From the NCBI GenBank assembly GCA_934438175.1, contig CAKSBH010000002.1:62001-126000 (forward strand): a stretch of DNA of 64,000 bases, read 5' to 3'. The DNA comes from an uncultured Eubacteriales bacterium. GTDB lineage: Bacteria > Bacillota > Clostridia > Oscillospirales > UBA644. Positions 35,174 through 44,076 of this stretch are shown here, piece by piece (position 1 is the stretch's first letter; the number at the start of each line of letters is the position of its first letter). The notes below the pieces were generated by a model. That model saw only the letters and a list, made by a program, of their open reading frames with translations, was not told where the DNA came from and ran no database searches. The position numbers and the translations under genes were made by a program.

Positions 35174-36033
35174 TCTGTTCTCAATGCCCTCGCTCCTGCG
35201 GGGTTGACCGCCGCAAAAACCCCGGATTTTGCGGGCTTTCCGATGAGATGAACATCGCTCACGTCGGACTGCATTTCGGGGAAGAGCCGTGCATCGGAGG
35301 TCTCTCCGGTGCGGGAACGGTCTTTTTCAGCGGTTGCGCGTTGCGCTGTGTGTTCTGCCAGAATGTCTCCATCAGCCGTTCCTCCGTGGGCAAGGATGCT
35401 TCGCCGGAGGATCTTGTGCGGGTGATGAAAAAACTGGAAGCGCAGGGCGCGGCATGTATTGATCTTGTCAATCCCACGCATTTTACGTCCCGCATCCGTG
35501 AGGCGCTTGTGCAGTATAAACCGGAGATCCCGGTGGTGTGGAACAGCAGCGGCTATGAAAAGCCGGAAACGCTGCGCACGCTGGAAGGGCTTGTGGACGT
35601 ATATCTTCCGGATTTCAAATACTGCGATTCTTCCGTTTCTCTGCGGTATTCGGCGGCTCCGGACTATTTTTTGTTCGCTTCCGCCGCGGTGACGGAGATG
35701 TTCCGGCAAACCGGGAAGGCGGTGTTTTCTCCGGAGGGGCAGATGTTGCGGGGGACGCTGGTGCGTCATCTTGTTTTACCCGCGCATACGCACGATTCCC
35801 TGCAGGTTCTCGGCTGGCTGCACGAACATCTGCCGGAGGTTTCTCTCAGTTTGATGGGACAGTATTTCCCTGCCGGGGATGCGGAAAAAATGCCGGAAAT
35901 CAACCGCCGTCTGACACGAAGGGAATATCGGCGGGTTCTGGATTTTGTTGAGACCGTCGGCTTTGACGGTTATTGTCAGGCGCTGGGAAACGCCGACGGA
36001 AGCTATGTTCCTTCGTTTGATCTGACCTACTGA
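35170..36033 (+). CDS. Radical SAM protein, PflA-like activase family
   Basis: A 287-residue radical SAM protein. The cluster motif is CALRCVFC (CxxxCxxC) followed by QNVSISR. An extra N-terminal cysteine group (CSQCPRSCGVDRRKNPGFCG) is typical of the putative pyruvate-formate-lyase-activating-type proteins that accompany other glycyl-radical or unknown substrates; such proteins are often annotated only as 'radical SAM'. No glycyl-radical enzyme is visible in the window. It is translationally coupled (ATGA) to the sensor kinase gene, which is an odd pairing with a two-component system. The substrate is unknown. Confidence 0.85.
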   Translation: MICSQCPRSCGVDRRKNPGFCGLSDEMNIAHVGLHFGEEPCIGGLSGAGTVFFSGCALRCVFCQNVSISRSSVGKDASPEDLVRVMKKLEAQGAACIDLVNPTHFTSRIREALVQYKPEIPVVWNSSGYEKPETLRTLEGLVDVYLPDFKYCDSSVSLRYSAAPDYFLFASAAVTEMFRQTGKAVFSPEGQMLRGTLVRHLVLPAHTHDSLQVLGWLHEHLPEVSLSLMGQYFPAGDAEKMPEINRRLTRREYRRVLDFVETVGFDGYCQALGNADGSYVPSFDLTY

Positions 36034-36077
36034 TCGGCTTATGCGGCAAGCGACCGACTTGCCGGGAAAGGACTTTT

Positions 36078-37112
36078 ATGATGGAAGATAAAGACCGCTT
36101 GCCGGAAGAATCCGGTGAAGCCCGCATTCCGACGGCTGAGGAAGCCGCTCCGGCTCCGGAAGCGCCCGTTCGGAAGAAAAAGAAAAAAAACAAACTGCGT
36201 GTCGCGATTTTTACGTGTGTGGAAATCGTTTGTCTTGCCGTTTTTGCCGTTGCGGCGTTTTCGCTTGTCCGGTATTATGTGGAGCAGGAACAGGACAAGA
36301 AGCTTTCCGGTGAAAGTTCGGAGATTGCAACCCGGAGCGATGGCGAGTATGATTCCACCGTGAATCGTGACCCGACCAATTCCGGAGGTCAGGATCCGTC
36401 CCTTCCGTCCGACGGTGCGGAGCGTAACCCGGTTTTACCCCCATACCGGGAGGATTTTACGCTGGATACGCTGCGGTATTTGGTAGACAAAGATCTTGCC
36501 CGCCTCGCCTCCGCTTACAAAAACCCCGAGATCTGCGGATGGTTCTACGTGCTTGGCTACAACGACACCGCAGACCGTCTGACCGCGTGCAATCAACCGG
36601 TGGTTCAGGCGAAGGACAATTATTACTATCTGAACTATAACGTAAAACTTCAGGCAGATGTCAACGGTTCTGTGTATATGGATTGCCGCAACGACCGGCA
36701 ATCGGTGCTGAACAACCGGAATATGGTTTTGTATGCGCATGCCCGCAGCTATGAGAAATTCGGTGCGGTGAAGAGCTTGAACGACAGCCCGGAATGGGCG
36801 GCGGATGAACGCAATCACTTTATTTATTATCAGACCGAGACGGAAACGTCCATCTGGAGGATTTTCTCCTGGCATATCATCGATGAGGATGAAAACTATC
36901 GTCAGACCGAGTTTGCCGATGATGAAGCGTTTATTCAGTACTGCACGGATCTTCAGAAACTCAATGCGATTCCCGGGCTGAAATCCTACGAGTTTCAGAA
37001 GGACGACGCAATCATGACGCTGTCTACCTGCAAAGGAATCAACACCCGGAACCGTGTGGCAGTCCATGCCGTTCTGGTGGCGTATGCACGGTTGGACGAT
37101 TTGAAAAAGTAA
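36078..37112 (+). CDS. srtB: Class B sortase
   Basis: A 344-residue membrane-anchored transpeptidase that joins surface proteins to the cell wall or to pilins. An acidic/lysine-rich cytoplasmic N-terminus of about 40 residues precedes one membrane helix (VAIFTCVEIVCLAVFAVAAFSLV). The catalytic domain has GWFYVLGYNDTADRL, PVVQAKDNYYYLNYNV, the catalytic His221 (YAHA), Cys318 (TLSTC) and the arginine in NTRNRVAV, the class B pattern. No protein with an obvious sorting signal is encoded in the window. The unstructured segment between helix and enzyme is long (about residues 68-120). It is the last gene of the two-component operon. Confidence 0.9.
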   Translation: MMEDKDRLPEESGEARIPTAEEAAPAPEAPVRKKKKKNKLRVAIFTCVEIVCLAVFAVAAFSLVRYYVEQEQDKKLSGESSEIATRSDGEYDSTVNRDPTNSGGQDPSLPSDGAERNPVLPPYREDFTLDTLRYLVDKDLARLASAYKNPEICGWFYVLGYNDTADRLTACNQPVVQAKDNYYYLNYNVKLQADVNGSVYMDCRNDRQSVLNNRNMVLYAHARSYEKFGAVKSLNDSPEWAADERNHFIYYQTETETSIWRIFSWHIIDEDENYRQTEFADDEAFIQYCTDLQKLNAIPGLKSYEFQKDDAIMTLSTCKGINTRNRVAVHAVLVAYARLDDLKK

Positions 37113-37113
37113 A

Positions 37114-37150
37114 AAAACAGGGGTGCTTTCCGGCATCCCTGTTTCCTTCT
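37114..37150 (+). terminator. Intrinsic terminator after the sortase gene
   Basis: AAACAGGGGTGC pairs with GGCATCCCTGTTT (one G-T pair), followed by CCTTCTTTATTT. Confidence 0.8.
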
Positions 37151-37158
37151 TTATTTGG

Positions 37159-37190
37159 AAAAAACCGTGTATTCTGCACGGTTTTTTGGC
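37159..37190. terminator. Second terminator hairpin
   Basis: AAAAAACCGTG (37159-37169) and CACGGTTTTTT (37177-37187) form a hairpin whose arms are A-rich and T-rich, so it can terminate in either direction. Confidence 0.7.
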
Positions 37191-37317
37191 TTTGTAACGG
37201 GAAATTCCGAATTTTCGGTAAAACTGCACAAATCCGGGCTTTTTTTGAAGAAAAAACGCCTGTGAAAAAGTTGAAAAAATGCGATGAAATCCGGGAAAAT
37301 CCGGTGTGCTGAAAAAT

Positions 37318-37345
37318 CCGTTTGTAAAGCGTGCTTTACAAACGG
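37318..37345. promoter_or_regulatory. Strong 28-base palindrome (operator candidate)
   Basis: CCGTTTGTAAAGC (37318-37330) and its exact complement GCTTTACAAACGG (37333-37345) flank a two-base centre. The core GTAAAGC-GCTTTAC has the shape of a LacI- or GntR-family operator. It lies about 120 bases upstream of the -35 box, so it could be a distant operator or an activator site. There is no T-run on the plus strand; the minus strand has a weak ATTTTT tail. Confidence 0.55.
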
Positions 37346-37466
37346 GAAAATCGATTTGTTGAAAATGTCTTATATGATGACGGTGCCCAAGCTTTTTTTG
37401 TGCAAATTCACATTTCTTCCGGAAATTTTTTTCAGCGGCAAAAAGACGGACACGCAAAAGGAAACC

Positions 37467-37495
37467 TTGACATGCGGCAAAAAAAAGAATATAAT
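37467..37495 (+). promoter_or_regulatory. Consensus promoter of the carbohydrate-uptake operon
   Basis: TTGACA (37467-37472), an exact 17-base spacer and TATAAT (37490-37495). It starts the run from the solute-binding protein at 37604 to the terminator near 49736. Confidence 0.9.
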
Positions 37496-37507
37496 ATCAC
37501 TATATTC
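37487..37507. promoter_or_regulatory. 7-7-7 inverted repeat over the -10 box
   Basis: GAATATA (37487-37493) and TATATTC (37501-37507) flank a seven-base spacer and cover the -10 box and start point. Its place is that of a repressor operator. The two sites (this and 37318-37345) share no sequence, so they may serve different regulators. Confidence 0.5.
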
Positions 37508-37603
37508 TGATAAGTATGCGTGGAAGTGCCCGAACAGTGCGCGGAACGCATCCGGATCGGTCATTTTCAGATTGTGTAAAGGTACAAAGGAAGGTGTTCA
37601 GCT

Positions 37604-40570
37604 GTGCGAAAGACAAAGGCGTTAGCGGTAGCGCTTGTAGCCATTCTTCTGGTGCAAGTGTTTGCTGTGCTGATCTGTGCCGCATCCTACGACGACGAGT
37701 TTCTTTCCGAATCCCCGTTCGTTCCGACGTATATTGCGGGCTCCTACGGTGAGTTTCTTCAGAATCATGCACGGACGCTCGACGACATTGCCGGCAAGAT
37801 CGTTCTTGACGTTTCTTCTCCGACTTCCCGTTCGGACAACGTGAAGGTTGAAACCGTCAGTGGAAGAGAAAACGTCGTTGTGACGTATGAAACGGGTTTT
37901 GTGGAATTCAAGTTCAACGTGGAAACCGCAGGACTTTATGTTCTCGGCATTGACTACTATACGTCTGTGGGAAAAGGCGGTTCCATCGAACGGAAGATCC
38001 GCATCAACGGTGAGGTTCCGTATACCGAGGCGGGAAATGCGTCTTTGGACCGCATCTACCGGGACGATGTGGATTATTCCTCGGCTCAGAAAGACGAAAA
38101 CGGAATTTATTCCGGCCTTTTTGAGGCGGACAAACAGGGCAACGAAACACGTCCCCGTCAGGAAGAAGTTCACACCTGGGTGGACAATGCATATTTCAAG
38201 GACTCGTCCGGTTCGTATTTCGGTGCGTTGAAGTTTTATCTTCATAAGGGAGAAAATACGCTTCGTCTGGAATCCGTGCGTGAGAATGTTGCCATTTCTT
38301 CTCTGTATTTCTATACCATCAGCTCCAACCGCTCCTACAGCGAGTGGCTGCTGGAGAAACAGAGCGACGGGCTTTCCTCTGCGGGTGACCGTCTGATCTC
38401 CAAGGTTCAGGCAGAATATCCGACCCGTAAGAGCAGCACGCAGCTGTTTGCCGGAACCGACCGCTCTTCCGCGGCAACGGAACCGTCGAGCGCAAACCTC
38501 AAGAAGCTGAATACCATCGGCGGTGAAACATGGGCAACCATCGGAGATTGGATTGAATACGACGTGGATGTTGCCGAAGAGGGCTTGTACAAGCTGGTAA
38601 TCCGGTATCGCCAAAACGTCAACTCCGGGCTGTTTTCCTCCCGCGCCATTACGGTTAACGGAGAATATCCTTTTGAAGAAAATTCGGGTGTGAAATTTGT
38701 TTATGATTCCGCCTGGCAGACGCTGACTCCGAGCGACGAGTACGGTGAGCCGCTGCTGTTCCATTTCCGCAAGGGTAAGAATACCGTCCGTTTCGAGGCG
38801 GTTCCCGGAGATATGGAAGAGATCATCAACGCGGTGGACAGCATCGTCCGTCAGCTGCAAAGCGACTACCGCAAGATTCTTGTTGTGACCGGTTCTTCTC
38901 CGGACGTCAACCAGGATTACGAACTGGATTCCGTTCTTCCCGAAGTGGTTTCCGATTTCAAAGCCCAGGGCGATCTTCTTTACACAATCAGCAATAAACT
39001 TCTTAAAATCCTCGGCAAAGAGGGCTCGCAGACCGCGCAGCTCAATTCCGTTATCAGCGATCTGTATTCCTGGAATGCGGACCCCGATAAGATTCCCCGG
39101 TCGGTGGACCAGATCAACAGCGACGTTTCCACCTTGGGCGACTTTGTTTCCACCTGCCGTTCTCAGGCGTTGGAACTGGATTACTTCCTCATCGCCCAGG
39201 CCGATTTTGAGGCGCCTGCTGCCGAGACGGGATTCTTCCCCTCACTGTGGCATCAGATTCAGTTGTTCCTGTCTTCCTTCTCTTCGGATCTGAACTCCAT
39301 TTCCGGAGACCGTCATACGGAATATTCCGACTATGCCCGTGTCTGGACGGTGACCAACCGTGACTATGCCATCCTGCTGCGCCAGGTGATTGACCGCAAC
39401 TTTATCAACCAGTACGGTGTTGACCTGGAACTGCAGCTGTATCCGGGTGTTCTGACCAACTCGGTTCTTGCCGGAGACATCTGTGATGTGTATCTGAATA
39501 TGCCGGTGGCGAACGTGCAGGACTATGGTGCCCGCAACATTCTTCAGCCGCTGAACTTCTATCAGAAATATTCGTACGATGTTACGAAAAAAGACGGAAC
39601 CGTGACCGGAACCGCGACGGTGGACGGCTTCAAGGAGATGAAGTCCCGGTTCCCGGACGCCGTGTGGCCCGGAGTTTCGCTGGAACGTGAAAAGGATCTG
39701 TATTACACCTACGGTCTGCCGGAAACGATTGATTTCCCGGTTTTGTTCTACCGTACGGATATCATCGAGGAGTATAACATCCCCATTCCGGAAACGTGGG
39801 ACGACTATTACGACCTGATTCCTCTTTTGCAGAAATACAGCATGGAAATTGCCGCTCCGACGCTGGACGTTCTGATCTATCAGTACGACAGCACCAAATA
39901 TCTGGACGGCGGCCGCAGGGTCAACATCGGGTCGGATACGTATCTGGATCTGTTTACCAAAATCAACGAGTTCTATACCTTATATAATTGCCCCATTGAA
40001 TTCAATGCGCAGAACCGTTTCAAGAGCGGCGAGATGCCGTTCCTGTACGGCACGATGGCGATGTGGACGACGCTGACGGTTTACTGCCCGGAAATCAGCG
40101 GTCTGTGGAGCATGGCTTCTCATCCCGGTGTCCGTCAGGCTGACGGCTCGATCAACAACGTGTTGGTTCCCACGGTTACTTACTGCGTGATGATGGCGGA
40201 TGCCGCCAATAAGGAAAGCGGCTGGAAGTTTATGCAGTGGTGGACGGATGACGTCGCCCAGGAAGAGTATGGCCGTGAGTATGAAAGCATTACCGGTCAG
40301 ACCGCCCGTTACACTTCCGCGAATACGCAGGCGTTCCTGTCGGCTCCCTGGTCCGCTGCGGAAATGAGCATCCTGAGCGAGCAGCTCAATGCCCTGCGCG
40401 GTGCCGAGGTTGCTATCGGCGACTATCTGTCGGCCCGTTACCTCGAATTTGCCCGCAACGAAGTCATCGTTGACGGTACGGGTGACGGCATTGATACCAT
40501 TCTGGAGCATATCAACGAAATCAACCGGTGCATTGCCAACAAGCGCCTGGAACTTGAATTGCCCGAATAA
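37604..40570 (+). CDS. Giant sugar-type ABC solute-binding protein with N-terminal carbohydrate-binding-like domains
   Basis: A 988-residue secreted protein with a GTG start after GGAAGG. Layout: signal peptide (about 1-27; no clean lipobox, since the residue before the cysteine is Ile); a first beta-sandwich domain around 60-245 (ETAGLYVLGIDYYTSVGKGG); a second around 290-410 (EEGLYKLVIRYRQNVNSGL), both of CBM6/35-like pattern; an alpha-helical linker of about 170 residues; and a C-terminal type 1 solute-binding domain from about 590 (DVYLNMPVANVQDYGARNILQPL, then PVLFYRTDIIEEYNIPIPETWDDYYDL). Ordinary sugar-binding proteins have about 430 residues. It should capture an oligosaccharide for the four permeases that follow; the glycan is unknown. 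Confidence 0.85.
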   Translation: MRKTKALAVALVAILLVQVFAVLICAASYDDEFLSESPFVPTYIAGSYGEFLQNHARTLDDIAGKIVLDVSSPTSRSDNVKVETVSGRENVVVTYETGFVEFKFNVETAGLYVLGIDYYTSVGKGGSIERKIRINGEVPYTEAGNASLDRIYRDDVDYSSAQKDENGIYSGLFEADKQGNETRPRQEEVHTWVDNAYFKDSSGSYFGALKFYLHKGENTLRLESVRENVAISSLYFYTISSNRSYSEWLLEKQSDGLSSAGDRLISKVQAEYPTRKSSTQLFAGTDRSSAATEPSSANLKKLNTIGGETWATIGDWIEYDVDVAEEGLYKLVIRYRQNVNSGLFSSRAITVNGEYPFEENSGVKFVYDSAWQTLTPSDEYGEPLLFHFRKGKNTVRFEAVPGDMEEIINAVDSIVRQLQSDYRKILVVTGSSPDVNQDYELDSVLPEVVSDFKAQGDLLYTISNKLLKILGKEGSQTAQLNSVISDLYSWNADPDKIPRSVDQINSDVSTLGDFVSTCRSQALELDYFLIAQADFEAPAAETGFFPSLWHQIQLFLSSFSSDLNSISGDRHTEYSDYARVWTVTNRDYAILLRQVIDRNFINQYGVDLELQLYPGVLTNSVLAGDICDVYLNMPVANVQDYGARNILQPLNFYQKYSYDVTKKDGTVTGTATVDGFKEMKSRFPDAVWPGVSLEREKDLYYTYGLPETIDFPVLFYRTDIIEEYNIPIPETWDDYYDLIPLLQKYSMEIAAPTLDVLIYQYDSTKYLDGGRRVNIGSDTYLDLFTKINEFYTLYNCPIEFNAQNRFKSGEMPFLYGTMAMWTTLTVYCPEISGLWSMASHPGVRQADGSINNVLVPTVTYCVMMADAANKESGWKFMQWWTDDVAQEEYGREYESITGQTARYTSANTQAFLSAPWSAAEMSILSEQLNALRGAEVAIGDYLSARYLEFARNEVIVDGTGDGIDTILEHINEINRCIANKRLELELPE

Positions 40571-40590
40571 CGGAAAGGAGGAAAAGATTT

Positions 40591-41484
40591 ATGGTTCAGT
40601 TAAGCCCGAAGATGAAGAAGAAACTGCAGAATCTGGATCTGCTGATCTATCTCGGTCCGTATCTGGTAGTATTCTTCATTTTCACCATTCTTCCTGTTAT
40701 CGTTTCCTACTTCATCGCATTCTGTCAGTTCAATACGATGGAATTCCCGGAATGGGTCGGTCTGGAGAACTTCCGCCGCCTGTTCCTGGAAGAGGAATAT
40801 TTCGGGCTGGCGTTGTCCAACTCGTTTGTGTTGGCGGCAATCTCCGGTCCGGTCAACTATCTGGTTGCGTTTGCGTTCTCCTGGGCGCTGAATGAAATTC
40901 CGTCCAAGCCGAGAACCCTTCTCACCATGTTTTTCTATCTGCCTGCGCTGTCCGGCGGTTTTACCTTCATCATTGACCTTTTGTTCAGCGGCGACCGTTA
41001 CGGATTCCTGAACGCGTGGCTGTTGCAGCTCAACCTCATTGATGAGCCGGTCATCTGGGCAAAAGATGAGAACTATATGTTGCCGGTTGCCATTATCATC
41101 ATGCTGTGGAGCGCATTGGGTACGCAGTTCCTGATCTTCCTGTCGTCTCTGCAGAGTGTTGACAAATCGCTGTATGAAGCCGCTGCGGTGGACGGTATCA
41201 GCAACCGGTGGCAGGAGCTTTATTACATCACGCTTCCTTCCATCAAGGGGCAGCTGATGCTCAACGCCATCCTGTCCATCACTTCGGCCGTCAACATCTC
41301 CGCTCCGGCGCTGTTCGGCTTCCCGACAAACAACTACAAACTGTATACGGTTACGATGCTGGCGACCGACTATTCCACCCGTTTGGAAATGGGTTATGTT
41401 ACCGCCATCTCGTCCCTGCTTCTTCTGATCTCGGTTCTGTTGAATAAAATGATTCAGTTCCTGATTTCGAAGATCGGTACTTGA
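40591..41484 (+). CDS. Sugar ABC transporter permease, MalF/UgpA type (pair 1)
   Basis: A 297-residue inner-membrane permease with six predicted helices. The coupling (EAA) motif is EAAAVDGISNRWQELYYITLPSIK. The N-terminal LDLLIYLGPYLVVFFIFTILPVI is the usual first helix. The ribosome site GGAAAGGAGG is strong. It forms a heterodimer with the next gene's product. No ATPase gene is in the operon; in many Bacillota a shared MsmX-like ATPase drives such importers. Confidence 0.9.
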   Translation: MVQLSPKMKKKLQNLDLLIYLGPYLVVFFIFTILPVIVSYFIAFCQFNTMEFPEWVGLENFRRLFLEEEYFGLALSNSFVLAAISGPVNYLVAFAFSWALNEIPSKPRTLLTMFFYLPALSGGFTFIIDLLFSGDRYGFLNAWLLQLNLIDEPVIWAKDENYMLPVAIIIMLWSALGTQFLIFLSSLQSVDKSLYEAAAVDGISNRWQELYYITLPSIKGQLMLNAILSITSAVNISAPALFGFPTNNYKLYTVTMLATDYSTRLEMGYVTAISSLLLLISVLLNKMIQFLISKIGT

Positions 41485-41502
41485 CGGAAGGAGGAAAGAA
41501 CA

Positions 41503-42468
41503 ATGACAGACGATAAAAAACAAACTCCTCCCGCTCCGCAGAAGAAGGGATTGTTCCGCCGCAAGCCCAAGGTGGATGCTGACGGAAACCCGATCTACGT
41601 CAAAAAGAAAAAGATGTTTGAAACCTATCGGGTAAACCGTACGTTTGCCGGAGACCTGGTTCTGACGCTTTTCCTGCTGATCGGCGGTCTGTTTATGACC
41701 TTCCCTCTGGTGTACATGGTTTCCAACTCGCTCAAACCGTTGTACGAGCTGTTTCTGTTCCCGCCGACACTGATTGTGCAGAATCCCACGTTCTCCAACT
41801 ATGAGATGCTGTTCAACTATGCCGGCAACACCTCCGTGCCGATGATGCGCTACATTGCTAACTCCATTTTCCTTTGCGCGGCGTGTACGCTGGTGACGGT
41901 CGTTTCCTGCTCGGCTGCGGCATATGCGGTTTCCAAACGGGAATTCAAAGCCAAGGGCCCGATTTTTGAGTTGATTCAGATTTCGCTGATGTTTGCCGCT
42001 CCGGCATCCAGCATTGTCAACTACATCATCGTTGCAAAACTTCCGTGGGCGGTGGACAGCTACTTCCCGTTGATTCTGCAATGCGTGGCAAACGCGTTGT
42101 ATATGTACATGATCAAAAACTTCATGGACACATTTCCCAACTCCGTTCTGGAGGCGGCGCGGATTGACGGTGCGCGGGAATGGCGTGTTTTCCTGCAGAT
42201 TCTGATGCCTGCCTGTAAGTCGTCCTGGGTTACCGTGGTTCTGTTCTGCGTACAGGCATACTGGGGCATGGACACCGGCTACTTTGTCTATAAAGAAGAG
42301 ATGAAGGGAATCAAGGCGGGCTTCAACGCGATTACCACGGTCAGCCAGCTTCGTTACGGCGTTCAGTCGGCGAGCGGTGTTGTGCTGCTGCTGGTACCGC
42401 TGATTACCTTTATCATTACGCAAAGCAACGTTATGGACTCGCTTGCGACGTCCGGCATGAAAGATTAA
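41503..42468 (+). CDS. Sugar ABC transporter permease, MalG type (pair 1)
   Basis: A 321-residue partner permease. A positively charged N-terminal extension of about 45 residues (GLFRRKPKVDADGNPIYVKKKKMF) precedes the first helix, longer than in most MalG proteins. The EAA motif is EAARIDGAREWRVFLQILMPACKS. Six hydrophobic segments follow. It is 18 bases after the first permease with a GGAAGGAGG site, and 12 bases before the NHL-repeat gene. Confidence 0.9.
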   Translation: MTDDKKQTPPAPQKKGLFRRKPKVDADGNPIYVKKKKMFETYRVNRTFAGDLVLTLFLLIGGLFMTFPLVYMVSNSLKPLYELFLFPPTLIVQNPTFSNYEMLFNYAGNTSVPMMRYIANSIFLCAACTLVTVVSCSAAAYAVSKREFKAKGPIFELIQISLMFAAPASSIVNYIIVAKLPWAVDSYFPLILQCVANALYMYMIKNFMDTFPNSVLEAARIDGAREWRVFLQILMPACKSSWVTVVLFCVQAYWGMDTGYFVYKEEMKGIKAGFNAITTVSQLRYGVQSASGVVLLLVPLITFIITQSNVMDSLATSGMKD

Positions 42469-42480
42469 GGAGGCGGGACG

Positions 42481-44076
42481 ATGAAACTTCAAACCAAAAT
42501 CCTTCTTTCGCTGACGCTTGCCGTTCTGACCGTGCTGTCGCTTTCTCTGTCTGCTTTCGCGCTTCCCATCAATTCCGGCGTGACGGACGGATATACCTAC
42601 AGCAAGTACGGATGGACGATGCCGGCTCCGGTCGCTTACCGGACCGTTGCGGTGAAGGGCGGCGTAGATCTCGGCATCAGCACGGCGTTTGAGCCGATCG
42701 ATCTTTGTGTGCGCGGAGACAATCTTTATATTCTGGACCGCAAAGGAAACCGGGTGGTGGTGCTGGACTCTACGTTCCATGCCATTAAGGTTATCTCCAA
42801 AATTGTGGACACCCCGGACTACGAAGTGCCCGCGATTGATTATATCTCTTATAATGAAGACGGAACGACATCGGAAGATGCCAAACTGAAAAAGGCGGAT
42901 AAATACAGCTTCAACCGTCCGCAGGGCATTTATGTGGACGATGTCGGAAAAATCTATGTCGCCGATACCGACAACCGCCGGATCGTTGTTATGGATATGG
43001 AAGGCAACTGCAGCCGCGTTTATCAGTCGGTGCGGGTTTCGGTTCTGGGCAACACCTTTGTATTCAAACCGTTGAAGATCCTGGTGGACAATACCGGTTT
43101 TATCAACGTGACGGCTTACGGTGTCAACAAGGGTCTGATGCGTCTGAACACAGACGGCTCGTTCGACTCCTTCTTCGCACAGCCCACCGTAAAGGACGGC
43201 GGCGTTGACCTTATTGGCAATTTTGCCTCTGAGATCAGCGGGCTGACTGCCGATGTCAAGCAGGCAGCGTATGAATATTCTTCGCTTGTGCGGGATTCTG
43301 CCGGGTTTATTTATGTGACGGCGTTTGAGGACTCGGATTCTGCCGCCATCGAGCTGCAAAAACTCAACTCGGCGGGAAAAAATGTTTTGACAAAAAGCGA
43401 ATTTATTACGGAAAACGGGTTCGGAGATGTGTATCAGGATTCGGAATCCCGTATGGTTGATGTGGCCTTGAATGAGGACGCCGGAACCTATACGCTTCTG
43501 GACGCCGCATCGGCGCGGTTCTACACCTACAGTGAAAGCGGCATTCTGTTGTTTGTCGGCGGCGGTGAGGGCTCTCAGTACGGGCGTCTGGTTGCACCTG
43601 CCAGCATTGCTGCGTGGGGGGATTATCTGATCGTGGGTGACACGACCTCCTGCACCATTACGGTGTATGAGCAGACGGATTACGCCAAGAGCATCAACCA
43701 GGCATTTGCTTCTTATAAGAAAAGAGATTATGAAACCGCAGCCGATTGCTGGAAGACGGTATCGCAGTACAACTCGCTGCTGTATCTTTCGTTCCAGTCT
43801 CTCGGCAACATTGACCTGATTACCGGGCGTGACCTCGCGGACGACGACCCGATGAAGGTTCAGTATTTTACCCGTGCACTCCGGTATTTTACCACGGCGC
43901 AGGATCCTTCCGGATATTCCGACGCCTACGGAGAACTTCGTGACGCGCAGGTTTCCAAATACTTCAACCTGTTGTTCGGAACCGTGATTGTTGTGGGCGT
44001 GGGACTGTTTGTTCTGACGCAGGTCCGAAAGGCGCGGCAGAAGAAAGCAGAACGCAAAAGGAGGTTAGGCGTATGA
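42481..44076 (+). CDS. Secreted NHL-repeat protein with C-terminal membrane anchor
   Basis: A 531-residue protein with a signal peptide (MKLQTKILLSLTLAVLTVLS, cleavage near AFA-LP). The body carries NHL/beta-propeller repeats, for example EPIDLCVRGDNLYILDRKGNRVVVLDS and RPQGIYVDDVGKIYVADTDNRRIVVMD. A short helical repeat segment follows (NQAFASYKKRDYETAADCWK, TPR-like), then a C-terminal membrane helix (LLFGTVIVVGVGLFVLTQV) with a basic tail. It probably faces the outside, binding a glycan or a partner protein. NHL proteins of this kind often sit in clusters with Yip1-like and DUF5696 proteins in Paenibacillus-type and gut Bacillota. Confidence 0.82.
   Translation: MKLQTKILLSLTLAVLTVLSLSLSAFALPINSGVTDGYTYSKYGWTMPAPVAYRTVAVKGGVDLGISTAFEPIDLCVRGDNLYILDRKGNRVVVLDSTFHAIKVISKIVDTPDYEVPAIDYISYNEDGTTSEDAKLKKADKYSFNRPQGIYVDDVGKIYVADTDNRRIVVMDMEGNCSRVYQSVRVSVLGNTFVFKPLKILVDNTGFINVTAYGVNKGLMRLNTDGSFDSFFAQPTVKDGGVDLIGNFASEISGLTADVKQAAYEYSSLVRDSAGFIYVTAFEDSDSAAIELQKLNSAGKNVLTKSEFITENGFGDVYQDSESRMVDVALNEDAGTYTLLDAASARFYTYSESGILLFVGGGEGSQYGRLVAPASIAAWGDYLIVGDTTSCTITVYEQTDYAKSINQAFASYKKRDYETAADCWKTVSQYNSLLYLSFQSLGNIDLITGRDLADDDPMKVQYFTRALRYFTTAQDPSGYSDAYGELRDAQVSKYFNLLFGTVIVVGVGLFVLTQVRKARQKKAERKRRLGV

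Larger units (their letters stand above)
37191..37603 (+). other. Regulatory intergenic region of the carbohydrate-uptake operon
   Basis: About 410 bases without a gene. It holds a 28-base palindrome at 37318-37345, a consensus promoter at 37467-37495, a 7-7-7 inverted repeat over the -10 box, and a leader of about 100 bases before the GTG start at 37604. The stretch 37191-37317 is A/T-rich, with repeats of GAAAATCCGG-like bases, and I see nothing else in it. No tRNA, small ORF with a ribosome site or riboswitch-like structure is evident. Confidence 0.7.

Noticed and set aside
40600..43359. 919-residue open frame on the minus strand across the permease and NHL genes
   Set aside because: Spans three real genes on the other strand without a ribosome site or recognisable domain.
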